Shown here in pieces: positions 30,943-43,252 of a DNA stretch of 64,000 nucleotides. The position numbers were made by a program, and so were the translations under genes. The stretch spans positions 882,624 through 946,623 of the forward strand of contig JAKJHU010000151.1 of NCBI GenBank assembly GCA_022316685.1, in the 5' to 3' direction. A model generated the notes under the pieces. The model did no database searches, was not told the origin of the DNA, and saw only the letters and a list, made by a program, of their open reading frames with translations. This DNA is from Progne subis subis (lineage: Eukaryota; Chordata; Aves; Passeriformes; Hirundinidae). Every line of letters starts with the position of its first letter. Position 1 is the first letter of the stretch.

Positions 30943-33314
30943 ATCTAAGTCTGCCTCTGAAATACTGCAGGAACCAAAGCAATTTCTCTGGTGACTTATT
31001 ATTTTTGTGTGAGACCAAAGGGTGGATTTCACCTCCTGGTGTCACAGGGGCTGGAGCACGGAACAGATGAGCCTCTACTGCAACACCAAAGAAACTAAAA
31101 TAAAAAGCAAAGCTCACAAAATCTACCAATTAGCAATGAACACAAATGTACCGAGTTATTCAGATGATGGGGATCCATGGGGATATTTATATAAATAAAC
31201 TCACCAACACTTTTTTGCTTGAGCAAACAGGTTTAATGGAAGGTGGCCCTGGGGCTATAATGAGATCACCTTTCAGGTCCCTTCCTACCCAAACTGTTCA
31301 ATGATTCCATGAGCTTTCAGGATCTCTATCAAGACTATCCCTGAAGGTTTTCCATCTATTCCTCAGTCTTCTCCACTCCCTAATTCTAAGAATTATTACT
31401 GGGATACAAAAATCGGATTCTTATCCTGCCTCTTATTAAAAACCTTCAACAGTTCCTGTTTTGCCCCTTGGCTCACAGTTACAAAGAACAGACTTGAAGC
31501 ATTCGGTTTAAATAGGAATAAGCAGATATCACTCACCCTGATAATATCTCAGAGCATGAGATTGGTCCAGCTAAGCAAGGAAGGGGTGACAAGATGTCTG
31601 GAAGGGTTTGGAGAGGCCTTTCAGTGCCAATGTGATGGGTCCTGAAGTCAGGAAGCCCTTTGAAGTGGATTTTCCCAAATTTTGAATTAAAGTGAGCACA
31701 AAAAAGTTCTCATTGAGTTGTCTTTGTTTCTCTAAAGGTTTGCACTGCTGAACTCCAGCTTGATGAATGTGTTGTTTAAAGAAAGGTCTCTGGATCTGCT
31801 GGAGAAAACGAGGGGAAAAAAAACCCCAAATTGGATTTGAAAACAAAGATGTCCTTCAATCATTGCATCATAAAAAAAAAATCCATTTCTCCCATCATTA
31901 GTCCAGCATCCTCCAGTATTTTCTGGATTGCAACAAAACTGAACTTTCGGGAATCCCTAGGGAAAAGCTTCTTATCTTCTATATTTCATGGGGCTTTGTC
32001 ACACATTTGCTGTGAGTTTCCTCACTTCTGCTTATTCTTGACTTTCCCACCTGGCCAGGTCCACCCCTGTTTTATCTCTGTCTTCAAGGCACAGTTGGAA
32101 GTGGAAAGTTCCCTTGTCAGAGTGTTCAGCAGAAAATTACTCAAACAAATTGCTTTTCTCCCAGCTCCTCTGCCCCAAACTTCCTAAGAAACATAAACAC
32201 TGTGAAAAAAGGAACACAAGAATTGCACTTTCACACCAGGGAATCATAACCTTTTTTAACAAAGCTCAAATTATTTTTCCAGTGCCATTTCTGCTGTTGT
32301 TTTTGTAACATTGCTGCAGTGACTTTTGTGTTTTTTAGACACCTAAAAAAGAGCATAACTTTTAACTGTCCATTTACTGGCTTGTATTTTGGCTGATTCA
32401 CTGTCAAGTAGAATTTTGGGCCATTTCTCTTCTCCACTGGTGGGTTTCTTTCATGTTTTTGCAGAATACCTCATGTTCGACACACCACAGGTTGGACAAC
32501 ACTGGTTTTCCAAACATCCGAGCTTTCAAACTATTATTACATTCATAATCTATGTATTACCCTCAATGTAAGTTATGTTTCTACCAGGACATCCAAAAAG
32601 AGAACAGAGACTTGTCTTTTTCTCAAGATAAAGATTTTCTGTCAAAGCAAATATGATCTTAGTCGTGCATTGAATAGAACAGCATTAGTGGGTAGAGATT
32701 TTCTCTTCTATCCTTTGCCTGGCAGCACGAAAAATAATATTTGTTTTCCTTATTTGAAGAGGAAAATGATCTTATTCACCTTTTTGTAAGTTAATAAAGA
32801 GAGTAAAACAATGGCACCACAAATACTGGAGTTAATGCCTGTTTATTTCCCCTCAGACTTGTGTCGTGTTAATTTTGAATCTTATGGAAATATAACCCTT
32901 GAGAACCTCTGAGATCTCTGATCTTTTGCCAGAGGGGTTTTGAGTCAGATGAATTAAAAAACTGCAAGGAAAACACACAGAAAAGGCAACAGCCATACAC
33001 AGAGGACAGCCAGGTCATCCCATCTAAATCCAGCTCAAAAATACTTTGGGATGGATCAGATCCTGATCCTCAGGAATGGGCTGGAAGCACAGCCTTGGGG
33101 CAGGCATCGAGCAAAAACGACCTCCTGCTCTGCCTGCCTCTCTCCCACCAGGATCTCTGGGCTGTGGTTTGCAGTCTTTGAGAGAGGAATGTGGGAATAC
33201 GAGACTGGAGGGATTTGGGTCCAGATCCAAACACCTCTATCCTGATGTCCTCATCCATGAGACAGCTGGAGACCTGTCAGTACAATCAGCAATGACTTCA
33301 GAATACACAGGATC
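30943..33314. other. Single-copy stretch with one CR1 tail
   Basis: 2.4 kb, AT-rich around 31.8-32.9 kb. Apart from 31236-31312, no repeat, RNA or coding element recognised. Confidence 0.45.
31236..31312 (+). mobile_element. CR1 LINE 3' tail only
   Basis: 'tttcaggtcccttcctaccc' followed by ATGATTCCATG. Confidence 0.82.
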
Positions 33315-33495
33315 ACCAAATCATGGAAAATCCTGAGTTGGAAAAGGTCCTGAAGGAATACTGAGTCCAGCTCTTGGTCCTGCACAGGAGAACTCCAAGA
33401 ATCACCATGTTCCTGAGAACGTTGTCCAAGTTTTACATGGGGCTGTCCAAGATCTTCATAAAAAGGGCCTCTCCAGTGAGTCATTCCATCCTTTA
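33315..33495 (-). mobile_element. CR1 LINE 3' end
   Basis: Antisense: 'atcatggaaaatcctgagtt' and 'ggtcctgcacaggagaactc'. Older subfamily, same type as 9423-10412. Confidence 0.82.
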
Positions 33496-33789
33496 AAATT
33501 CAGTTCTTCCAGCCCTCGGTGCCAACAATCCATCCAAATGATTCTGGTTTGGAATGTTTAACATTTTAGTTGTGGTAGGATCCAGACCCAGAGCAAAATC
33601 CCACTGCAGTTAAGGACCGAAGGAACAGATAGTTTGCAAACAGAGAAGTTTGCAAACAGCGTGAAGAGACTCAGACAAGCAGACAGTCCAAACCCAGGGA
33701 TCTCAGCCCACCATCAATTCCAATTTCCCACATCCATTGCCCACAATGACCATTAAGTTCCCTCACTGAAATTCAGAGAACTGAATGTG

Positions 33790-34020
33790 TGTTCCAAAAC
33801 AATTTCCAGGACTATCTGCTCCATCAGCTTCCCAAGGAACTCCCTGTCCTGAGTTCCCTTTCTGTCCTTCTTGAAGACAGGAGTGGCATCTGCCCCTTTC
33901 TGCTCCTGGGAACCTCCATGGTCACCATGACCTTTCTAAGATAAGTGAGGGTGACTTTGCAATGATCCCATGGATCCATCCTGTCCTCATCTACTCATCC
34001 ATGCATTCCCTAAGTCTAGT
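33790..34020 (-). mobile_element. CR1 LINE internal fragment
   Basis: Antisense match to a more 5' part of CR1: 'ccttcttgaagacaggagtg' and 'catgacctttctaagataag'. No tail is present. Confidence 0.7.
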
Positions 34021-34031
34021 TTTTGGGGTTT

Positions 34032-34516
34032 TTTTGCATTGCGTCCCCACACCCAAGCAAATGTTTCCATAGAAGGAAAGGATTTTCAGTTTTACCCCAG
34101 GACTTCTGAGGGAGAAGAACCAGAAGATTCCTTGCTTCTCTCATGGTGATAGGCCCAGTGCCAGCACGGGGGCACCTGTTGGATCTTTGAAATGCACCTC
34201 AGAACCTGCAGCTGTTTCTATAGGGCAACTCACCAAAAAACCCCTCCTCAATTATTGTGTACTTAAGAATGAGCAAAAAGCCCCTCGGTGCTTTTTGGGG
34301 TGTCTTAGCTGGTGTAAGGGACTTCCCTGCACTGTGCACGTCTTTTGTTCTTTTGTACAGTTTGTTATTTTCTCTTTTATTAAAACCTTTTTGCTTTTAC
34401 AAAACACACCTGATCAGCTGTCTCACTAATTAGTATTAAGCCATTTCCGGGAGTTCGCTGGTCAGCTCTCAGAACTTGATTCACCTCCGTGGGGCTCGTA
34501 ACACGCTGGCCTCGCG
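34032..34516 (+). mobile_element. Old LTR, family C copy 1
   Basis: About 485 bp, matching the inverted copy at 37731-38218 throughout. Anchors are 'acacccaagca' at the start, 'cccagtgcca', 'tttgttattttct', the signal ATTAAA at 34379-34384, and 'cgctggcctcgcg' at the end. Divergence between the two copies is substantial, so both are old. Confidence 0.75.
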
Positions 34517-37364
34517 CCGTGTTGTGTCATACTTTGTCTTAGCGTTCCTGACTGCATCCTCCTTCCCTAGGTTGAATCTTCCTTGCTCTGGTCCAGGAAA
34601 CTGGGACTTCTGGAGGCTGATTTTACCAGCAAAGGCTTAAATTAAGAGCAGTTGGGCAATTTCCATGTTCTTTGCCACCAGAATTCCCACCCTGCTGAGC
34701 AGCAGCCCCACGTTTTACTCACTCTTCCTTTTGCTGATATTCCCGCAGAAAACTTGCTGCCCTTCATGTCCCTCACCCGATTTAATTCCAGATGGGCTTT
34801 GATTCCCCTCTCCACTCGTATCCATCAACTCTTTTATTGTTTTGTTTTTGGTTTTTTTTTCTGCAGATGGAATTACGTGAAGATCTGCAACACAGGGAAG
34901 ACAGTCCCAGCTCCAGAGCCCATATTTGTTAGTCCATCTCGCCAGGATTTTTTGCAGCTTTGCCAGGCTTACATCACATATGGAGTCTTTTTCCATGGGA
35001 AAACATGGAAAGGTTTTGTCCAAATAGACAGGGAAACCTCACTGCATGGGGTTTGGAGGCAGACTTGGTTTTGATGTATTCCACAAAGAGGTCATAGAAA
35101 AAAAAGAAAAGACACAGGATAAAGGCTGGAATTGATTTTTCACTATAGGATGGAATGACAGGAGTGATTTTATTCTGTGTGAATGTTTATACACAGAACT
35201 GCTGGGGTTTCTGCCAGCTCACATGGAACAGGAAAGATACCTTTACCACCCTGCATCCCAAAAATTTGGCATCTCAGGAAGAGGAAAGGCTGGGAAGTTG
35301 GAGGGCCAGGATATTTCCCTTGGTTTTCTTTTTAAATGTCTTGTTAAAAAGGAGCCCTGAATCATATTCTTTCATGGGGAAAGATTTCTGTGTCAGGACT
35401 ACAAGGCTCAGTCAGAGTCTTGGGCTCTGTCTGGGGCTCCTCAGAGTCCACCTAATGGGTCACCCTGGAAATCACATTCCCTTCAGCAAGTGACATCACT
35501 TGCTTTCCTCTTTTCTCTGTAATAATCTTCATTTCCGAATCAGTGACCCTTGCTCTTTCCAAAATTCAGCTCCCCAACAACATGAAGAAGCAAAAGCGTC
35601 TTTCCTTTGCCACTCTCATTTCCACAGGTTGTAAATTTTCTGTTTTCAGGGATATCTTTGCCCACTATAACTTTTATCAAGGACCACTAACCCCTCAAGT
35701 TTGGAAAATCACTGAATTTAAGATTTTTGAACACTGGTTTTATGCTGCTATTTTTTTTTTTTTTTTTTTTTTTCCTCCCCAGTTCTTATATTTCTCTGGT
35801 TATCTCCAGTTTCTCATGGGATTTTGGAGAGATGAAGCTGTTTCCAGAACACCCAGGATGGCAAATCTTCTGTTTTAAACTATCCAGCCCATGGATAACA
35901 TGTTTGAAAGCCTTAAAACCAATGACACATGGTACGTACATAAAACTCCACTGCACACATCCAGACACTTTCAACACAGAGAGGTTTCCCACAGGAGAAC
36001 TCAGTTTCTCCTCCTCTGATTTATTCTGATGCCTTATTCCTTTCTATCTCCATTCATCAAGGCTTGAATGGAATAACAGCCTTAATAGATGCTAATTGGC
36101 AATATAAACCATCCACTAGGCAGTAACAGCAAAATCAGACTGAAAAAAGCCCTGTCAAAATAATGGTAGGGCCCAATGATTGAAAGGGGGAAAATGCAGT
36201 TGGATTCTTAATACTGGAGTGCAACTGAGAAAGGAAAGAGAAATTATTGCTTTTCCCATGTAAATTATAAGCAATTAAGAAGGATGTTTAATAGACCTTG
36301 GGACTGGAACCCCTTTGACTTTCCTGTATCAGCTCCTCCCTCTGTTACAGGGTGCTGCAGGAGCTGAAACACATTTTTTGTGCATTTATTGTCAGCTCTG
36401 GTTTGATTTAGTGCTCAGGCAGGGAAGAACAGCCCCAACCAGCACAGATTTCCTGCTGGAAAGAGGAGACACATTCTGGATTCAGCTCAGGGCCTTCCTT
36501 TCAGTGAGTGCAGATGTTTTCCTTTCGCTTGGAGGATTGGTATGTGCTAATTGGGCAAAGAACACTAATTAGTCAGGGTGTGTGGGAGGTGATTTGTCTG
36601 GATACCACCACAGAGCCTCCTGGAAGGCTGGAGCAGCCCTTCTGAACTCCCCGTAATTGCCTGGACGACTGGTTCACTGCAAACACCTGAAATCTGGGGT
36701 GTCTTCCTTCCTCTCCCCAAATCCTTCCTGCTCAAAAGTGGAACTATTGTGGTCCATTTGGAAAACAGGCAATTTCCAAGGAAAAAGGAGGATCACTTCC
36801 AGCCATGATATGAGATTACACCAGATTATAGGGTGGAATTGCAACAGGAGTTATTTCATCTACGGGTTGTGCAGAGAAAACCGTTCTATTGCATGTGAAC
36901 TTTACTAGATTTTTCATATATTTTATATAGCCAAAACCCACAGAAATTCATTGGTTTGAGAGTTCATCGATCCCAAGTAGTGCAGTTGTTACTATTTGGG
37001 TTCCTACTGGATACGGATTTCTTTGCCTCCGATGTTCATTAAGTTCTCATTCTCTGTTTTTTTATCTCTCGTTTCCAGACTGGGTGTCTCAGACCATGCC
37101 AGGGGTGATGGTTGGAATTGATGTTCATTAATGCTCCTTAATGATCGTTAATGGCCGTTAATGGTTGGTATTTTTTGTGTATTTTCTGTGCTACTCCCAG
37201 TCTGCTGAGATGTTCAGCTTGGCAGACCTCAGCTGGTAAAACAATCTTTTGCTAAGAAACTTCAATTCCCTTCCCCATGGGGTAAAGGTGAACAAACCCC
37301 TCTGACTAAAGTTCTATTAAAAAATTTGGACTTGGTATCATTTCCAACAGTAGAACCTGAGGGA
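34517..37364. other. Single-copy segment between inverted LTRs
   Basis: 2.8 kb with a T run at 35751-35773. Several open frames of 80-140 codons lack domains and splice context, so none is called a gene. Confidence 0.45.
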
Positions 37365-37585
37365 ATGGTCTGGAGCTGTGCCAGGAGAGGTCTGGGTTGG
37401 AAATCAGGAGGAGTTGGTTGGACACTGGGACAGCTCCCCAGGGGAATGGTCACAGCCCCAAGGCTGCTCAAGAATTGTCTGGACAAGGTTCTCAGGCACA
37501 GGTGGGATTGCTGGGATGTCCAGGAGCAGGAGCTGGACTCGATGATCCTTGTGGATCCCTCTCAGCTCAGGATATTCACCCTGGG
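37365..37585 (+). mobile_element. CR1 LINE 3' end
   Basis: 'acagctccccaggggaatgg', 'gctggactcgatgatccttg', tail 'tcagctcaggatattc'. Same subfamily as 16490-16690. Confidence 0.85.
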
Positions 37586-37730
37586 AAAGACATTCTCAAG
37601 TTCTACCCCAATGCTCAATGTTTGAAAGCTGAACGTGTTCTCACCACGTTCTACCGGATCATTTTAAAGGAGAAAACCAGGACATTACCTGAAATTCACT
37701 TGTCACCAGCTGATACAGGCTGCGTGGGGC

Positions 37731-38218
37731 CAGCGCGTTATGAGCGCCACGGAGGTGTATTGAGCTCTGAGGGTTGACCAGCGACCTCCCAGAAATGGCT
37801 AAAGAATAATTAGTGAGATGGCTTGATCGGAGGTGTTTTGAAAAAACAAAAAGGTTTTAATTAAAGAAGAAAATAACAAACTACACAGAACAAAAGAGTA
37901 AAGGCCATGCACGGTGCAGGGAGATTCCCTTGTGCCCGCTAAGGCACACCAAAAAGCGCCGAGAAACTCCATGCTCTCTCTTAAGTATTTAACTATCTAG
38001 GAGGGTTTTTTTGGCTTGCTGCCCAGCAGAAAACAGCTTCATTCCTTGAGGAACAGCTCAAGGATCCAGCTGCTGCCTTTGTCCTGGCACTGGGCCAATT
38101 ACGGTGAGAAAAGCATGGAAGTTTCTCGTTCTTCTTCCTTAAAAGTTGAGGGGTGACATCGAAACTCTTTTCCTGATATGGAAGCACCTGCTTGGGTGTC
38201 GGGGGGCACTGCAACAAC
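37731..38218 (-). mobile_element. Old solo LTR, family C copy 2
   Basis: Inverted partner of 34032-34516. CAGGC lies on both sides (37726-37730 and 38219-38223), a candidate 5-bp target duplication. With those limits the - strand start would be GTTG rather than TG, so the exact edge is uncertain by 2 bases. Confidence 0.75.
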
Positions 38219-39689
38219 CAGGCAGTCCTAAAGTCCCCTGGCCAAGAGCGGATCCCTGCTCCAGAGTATTTGGATGCCAATCAAAGCTGGCCATGTTGCA
38301 AGGCTCAGCTGCTGGGATAGTTCTGATTTTTGGAAAAACGCAAAATTCCCCATGAATTCGAATGTTAAAGCTCATCAGAAAAGGAGCAACTTCTTCCAAG
38401 CTGGTGTCTACTTCAGAAGTTGTTGGAACAAGCAAATTCCATGTTCCTGTCTCTCAGTTTATCCACCTGCCTGCCTATTTATGCAGTTAATTTTCCTCAA
38501 GAGCTCCAGAGTTCCTTCTGGGTTGCATCATTTTGCTGGGAGAATCTCACACCTCATAGGATCAGAAAAGAAATATCTCCCCCACCATCTGGCTTCTGCA
38601 AGCAGATTTGGGGAGCAGGATATTAATTTCCTATAAAATTCCATGTGAAAACACTGGTTCTCTCTATGTATATGTGAATATATATTTGTGTGTATTTATA
38701 AATATATTTATGTGCATCTGTGTATATGAACATACACACATGTATATATAAATATATATAAAGTCTAAGGGGCACTGGAGAAATTTTTAAGAAGATGTCA
38801 TTCCTACAGTGAATGTTTTCCTAGGGAATTCAACCAGTTTTTCTCTCTACCATCAAATTCCATGGTTCTCCTTCATGGTGTCTCTACATTGGATTCAGTG
38901 TGTCTAGAGGAGATTTTTGTGTCTTCCTGTCTTTCCAAGAACACAGGAGTCAGAGTAAATTCCAACCAAAAGTCTTTTATTATATAATCCTGTTTATTAA
39001 AAATTAGTCTACAGATGGTGTTTCATTTCAAGTCCATCACTGAAAGCCAGAATTATTTTTTCCACTTGTTTCTATTTACAAACAACAACAATAATAACAA
39101 AAGATGATTAATTAGCATCAGTTATTTTGTAACTGTATCAGTTATTCTGTAAAACCCCAGATATTTCTGGAAAGATGAAGCTTCTAATACAAATGTTACA
39201 TAATAGGAATATCTACAGAAGAATGCATTAAATTTCAAGCAGTTCAGGCTGCATTTTCTCTCCCTTCCCACTGCTCCTAATAACACTCTTTGTTCCTCTC
39301 TAAGCCAATCTTTCTCATTCTTTGTTGGTTTTACATTCTGCAAATGCCTGTGGACAGTTCTGGTCCCCTTAGTCAGGGATTAGACAAATTGCACCCATTG
39401 TTTCCTTTTAATCTCATATCCCTCCTGACTTCTGAAATACTCGGAGCTGTTCTCCACCACCCTCAGCAGTTTACCAACACTTTCTTGATATTTGGATGTG
39501 CTGAACCAGCACCATTCCACAGTGGGAGCCAGATGATCCCAGAGCACTCAATCCTTTCTGTTCAGCAGCGGTTTTGGGGGAAGCGCCTCACTGCTGACTG
39601 CACCAGAACATCTGATTTGAGAACGCTGTTTTACTCGGGTATTCTAATTAGAGACGAGGCTTGGCCTCTTCTCCCTCACAATTAATGAC
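38219..39689. other. Single-copy stretch with TA-rich repeat
   Basis: Contains the TA/TG-rich tract listed next. Otherwise nothing recognised. Confidence 0.45.
38664..38762. repeat. TATA/TGTG-rich low-complexity tract
   Basis: Degenerate TATATAAA and TGTGTATA units. Confidence 0.85.
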
Positions 39690-39830
39690 AGGAAAAGGGG
39701 AGATGGCCTCTAGTTGCACCAGGGGAGGGTATCAGGAAAAAATGTTCACCTGAGGAGTGGTCAAACATCAAAACAGGCTGCCCAGGGCAGTGGTGAAGTC
39801 ACTAAATCTGTGACATAAAAACCTTCATGG
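39690..39830 (+). mobile_element. CR1 LINE fragment
   Basis: 'gatggcctctagttgcacca' and 'caggctgcccagggcagtgg'. The 3' tail is missing. Confidence 0.8.
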
Positions 39831-40577
39831 TTTTATATTCTCAGTTGGACTTGGGCTCTTGCAGCAGCCAAGTCTTTCCTTCCACAATGCCTGCCTCAAA
39901 GGAAGACCTTATATTTTTAACTTAAAACTTGAAATTCATCACTGCCCTGACATCAGCTCTGCATTTTTTCCCCCTTCCCCACAGCAGAAAAGATCCTTTG
40001 GCAATGAGATTTAAAGGAAAATGCGCACCTGACAGTGCACAAAGAGCTGCTGCATTGCTCTTATTAAGAAAGTAAAGATGGGATGATTCATTTGGTCCAA
40101 TTTCTTTGCCTTTCAAGACAAACCAGTTTTCCTGCTCTTTTTATGTACCTTTGTTTGCTGGACTCCCCTCTTTGCCTGGGAGGCACGCAGGGATCTCAAG
40201 GATTTGCTGCTGGTTTTGGAAATGAACGATGGGAGAAATCCAGGATCTGGGACTTGGTTGCAGTGGCGATGAGCTATGACAAAAAAATTCTTGTGAAAGG
40301 GGAGTGGAGCAGTTATTGCTGGGAGTTCCTGCTCTGACAGATGAGGATATTTCCACTACCAGCAGTACCCAAACACTTCAGGGCTGGATAAAACGCTCTC
40401 AATAAAAGACATCATCTCAAGCAATTTGCAGCATAAAAGTTATGAAGCCTCACATACATTAGAGGAAAAATGGATGCAGTAAAGAGATTGGTCTGCGTTT
40501 AACTGCTGCAGCTGCTCTTTTTTTTTTTTTTTTCCTTGTTGTCTTGTTTAGGTTTGAAGAGGATTTCTGAGTTTGAG
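39831..40577. other. Single-copy stretch
   Basis: A short T run lies at 40518-40533. Nothing else recognised. Confidence 0.45.
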
Positions 40578-40990
40578 AACCACAGAACTGATGGGTTTGG
40601 CAAAGACCTCCAAGATCATCACACCCAGTCTTTGACAGAATACCACCATGGCCACTGAACTGTGCCACAAAGAGCCACATTTATTCATCTTTTTTTAACT
40701 TAGCCCATTGATCCAGCCTGTCCAGGTCCCTCTGTAGAGCCTTCCCTGCCACAGGCAGATGGATTTTGATCCCAACACTGGCATGGTGCCCCTGGGCTCA
40801 CCCAGGGAGCCTGGTTTTATCCCCTTCCCCTTAAAACCTCATTTAAAGCCCTCAATCAGCTCCAAAACTCATGGCTTAGAACCCTTTTCCCCTTTGAGAC
40901 AGATGAGACCCACCTGTTACCAGCAGCCCCAGTGCCTGTAAAACACTGGAAAAGCCAAAATTCCACCTCAGCCAGGTTGATCCTGTGGAA
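40578..40990 (-). mobile_element. CR1 LINE, composite old fragment
   Basis: Antisense tail 'gaccacagaactgatgggtt...aagacctccaagatcatca'-type sequence (40578-40690) joins a more 5' CR1 part: 'attgatccagcctgtccagg', 'ctctgtagagccttccctgc'. The section from 40790 to 40990 also has the texture of old CR1, but I am less sure of it. Confidence 0.65.
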
Positions 40991-41182
40991 AAATAAAACT
41001 CCCCCTGAGCCAGGTGTTGATTAGCAGGAGAGGCACGCTTCAAGCTCATCACTGCCAACATGAATAACCAATAGTGGGTGTTAATCCTGGGGCTGGGCCA
41101 GGCAAGGGAGGTTCCCAGGAATGTCTCTCACACAGGGAGGCAGCAGAATTCCCTGTGGGATGGCTCTGGCCAGCAAAGAAGT

Positions 41183-41266
41183 TGTCAGGAGTGGGATTCG
41201 AACCCACGCCTCCAAGGGAGAATTGCGACCTGAACGCAGCGCCTTAGACCGCTCGGCCATCCTGAC
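41183..41266 (-). tRNA. tRNA-Leu-CAG: tRNA-Leu (anticodon CAG)
   Basis: On the - strand an 84-base sequence folds as a leucine tRNA. The acceptor stem GTCAGGA pairs with TCCTGAC, followed by discriminator A. The A box TGGCCGAGCGG, the long variable arm expected for Leu, and the B box GGTTCGAATCC are all present. The anticodon CAG is complementary to + positions 41230-41232. Oddities: the last base of the anticodon stem is A opposite C, and no TTTT Pol III terminator follows closely (only TTCTTT within about 10 bases). It is probably a real tRNA gene; a recently decayed copy is the alternative. Confidence 0.92.
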
Positions 41267-41380
41267 CCCTGGGATCTGCTCTTCTGCATCCTGAAATTCC
41301 TGGGAAATCGTTTTCTATCGAGTGTGCCCTTTTAGCATGGGAAGCATTTCCTTGGGCATCCAGGATTCTCCTCTGGGAAG

Positions 41381-42063
41381 TGTGATATATGTCCTAAAGT
41401 TAATTCGTGTTTGTAATATGTTTGTATTGTAATACACCCATATAAAATATAAGTTCCATATCTACTCAAATATATTGTAAGAAAACTGAGACAGAAGTCA
41501 CACGGAGAGGGGTACGAGGTATTTCCTGTTGGCAGCACAGTACACAAAAATAGGGACACGAGAAACTATGCGAAGAATTACACCAAAGGGGACACTGGGA
41601 TACCTCTGCCGGGAAACATTAAGAAAAACACAAAGACAACGGAAGGAGACGAGCAGCCCGGGAACCGAATGATTACATCAGATCAGTATCTCATCCGTCT
41701 CCTCTGGACCTTATCATCTATACACCACACCTGGGCTCGACGATTAAGGACATTGTCTACACAGGAAAAACTATTCAGAACACCAGAACCCAAACATGAA
41801 TAGTTAATGAGGTTGCCGCGGATAGGGAAAACATCGGAGCCCCGACTTTTCTCAGCGATCCAGTGTATAAAAAGAGGCAGCTTCAAGCCAGAAATGTGAA
41901 CTTGGGGGTGGCATACTGGCAGAGTGTGTTACCGTGGTTCACCCAGCGCCAATCCCGGGCTCAACGCTGTCCTTTTAATTGTGGCTGTCTGAGACTGTCA
42001 TTTTGTCTCTCAATAAAATTCTAAATTTTGATTTCTAAAATTTAGTCGATCGTATTTATAACA
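41381..42063 (+). mobile_element. Solo LTR with 4-bp duplication
   Basis: 683 bp, TGTGATAT...TTATAACA. The TATA box TATAAAAAG is at 41866-41874 and AATAAA at 42012-42017. GAAG occurs directly before (41377-41380) and after (42064-42067). The 4-bp duplication and the ends fit a gammaretrovirus-like (class I) element. Confidence 0.9.
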
Positions 42064-42099
42064 GAAGCAAAGAAGATCCTGAACTCCAGAACTGACAGC

Positions 42100-42402
42100 A
42101 GAGTGCAACCAGGTAGGGGTCAGTCTCTTCTCCCGAGTAACAAGGGATAGGAGAAGTGGGAACAGCCTAAAATTGCACCAGGAACGGTTCAAATGGGATA
42201 TTAGGACATATTTCTGTAGTGAAAGAGTGGTCAGGGGTGGGAATGGGCTGTCCAGGGAAGCGCTGGAGTCACCAATCCCTGGAAGTGTTCAGAGCTCTGT
42301 GGATGTGGATCAGGGATATGGTGTGGTGGTGAACACAGTGCTGGGTTAGTGATGGGCCTCGGTGATCTCAGAGGTCTTTTCCAAGTTTAATAATTCCATG
42401 GA
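42100..42402 (+). mobile_element. CR1 LINE 3' end
   Basis: Sense: 'tctcttctcccgagtaacaa', 'ccctggaagtgttcagagct', tail 'taataattccatgg'. Confidence 0.9.
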
Positions 42403-43023
42403 AAGGCTCAGAATTCTCCCTATTCTCATCTGCAACTAAGTTAACAATTAGTTAGGAGGTGGACAATTAACTTATGGTGGGCCTAACCAGTCCAAATACC
42501 AAAACCCAGCTTAATGAAGGAGGTAAAAACCTCAAAGAAGCCCCGAGAATCAGAATAAAAAAAGATACCATAATTTCTGGCATATCCCCTTACTTCTGCC
42601 AGCTCCTTTTTTATTAAACTTTATTTTTGATTTTTTTCCCTTCCCTGCAGAGCGCTGGAATTTGTCCAACAGACTTTAGATGAATTGACAGTGGCATATG
42701 CATGAGCCGATGGCTGTGTACAGCAACGAGGTTTCCCCCTCCTGCAAAGCTCGGTGCAACTCCCCAGAGAGGATCTCAGCAAGGTCAGCTCTTCCCTTTG
42801 AAGGTGGAAACAGCAGGACTTTGCAGTGTCCAGAAACAGGGCTGAGGAAATTCGGTTTCAATTGAAAAGAGAGGAGATTTTTTTTTTTTTTTTTTCTCCA
42901 AGAGAAAGGGGAATTGAGGTAAGCGACAAATCTTCCAGAGTGAGCAGGAGTGACTCACAAAATATAGCTGAGAAAGAGAAAGCCATGCAAAATAAATTTC
43001 ACCCTTTATTGCAGCAGATGCTA

Positions 43024-43082
43024 GAGGGTTGGAACTGGATCTTTAAGGCTTCTTCCAACCCAAACCTGGATTCTGTGGTATT
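43024..43082 (+). mobile_element. CR1 LINE 3' tail only
   Basis: 'gggttggaactggatcttta' and 'cttccaacccaaacctggat'. Confidence 0.8.
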
Positions 43083-43197
43083 TTAAGGAGGTTCTGCGGT
43101 AACAATCCATGGCCTAGACAGTGGTGAGGGTCTTCATGAGGGTCTTCACAGGAGAAGAGAGGTGATATTTACAGAGACAGAGGGGGAGAGGGCTCAG

Positions 43198-43252
43198 AGC
43201 ATTCAAGGCCCCTTCCAGCTCAAACCATCCTGTGATTCTCTAATTCTCTAGA
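43198..43252 (+). mobile_element. CR1 LINE 3' tail only
   Basis: 'ggccccttccagctcaaacc' and 'ctgtgattctctaattctct'. Confidence 0.75.

Noticed and set aside
30401..31129. Long open frames on both strands (up to 242 codons)
   Set aside because: They are products of the GGAA array and encode only Leu-Pro-Ser or Lys-Glu-Gly runs.
34503..34520. Primer binding site after the family C LTR (TGGCCTCGCGCC)
   Set aside because: Similar bases also follow the other copy, so they are probably part of the LTR end. No tRNA match recognised.
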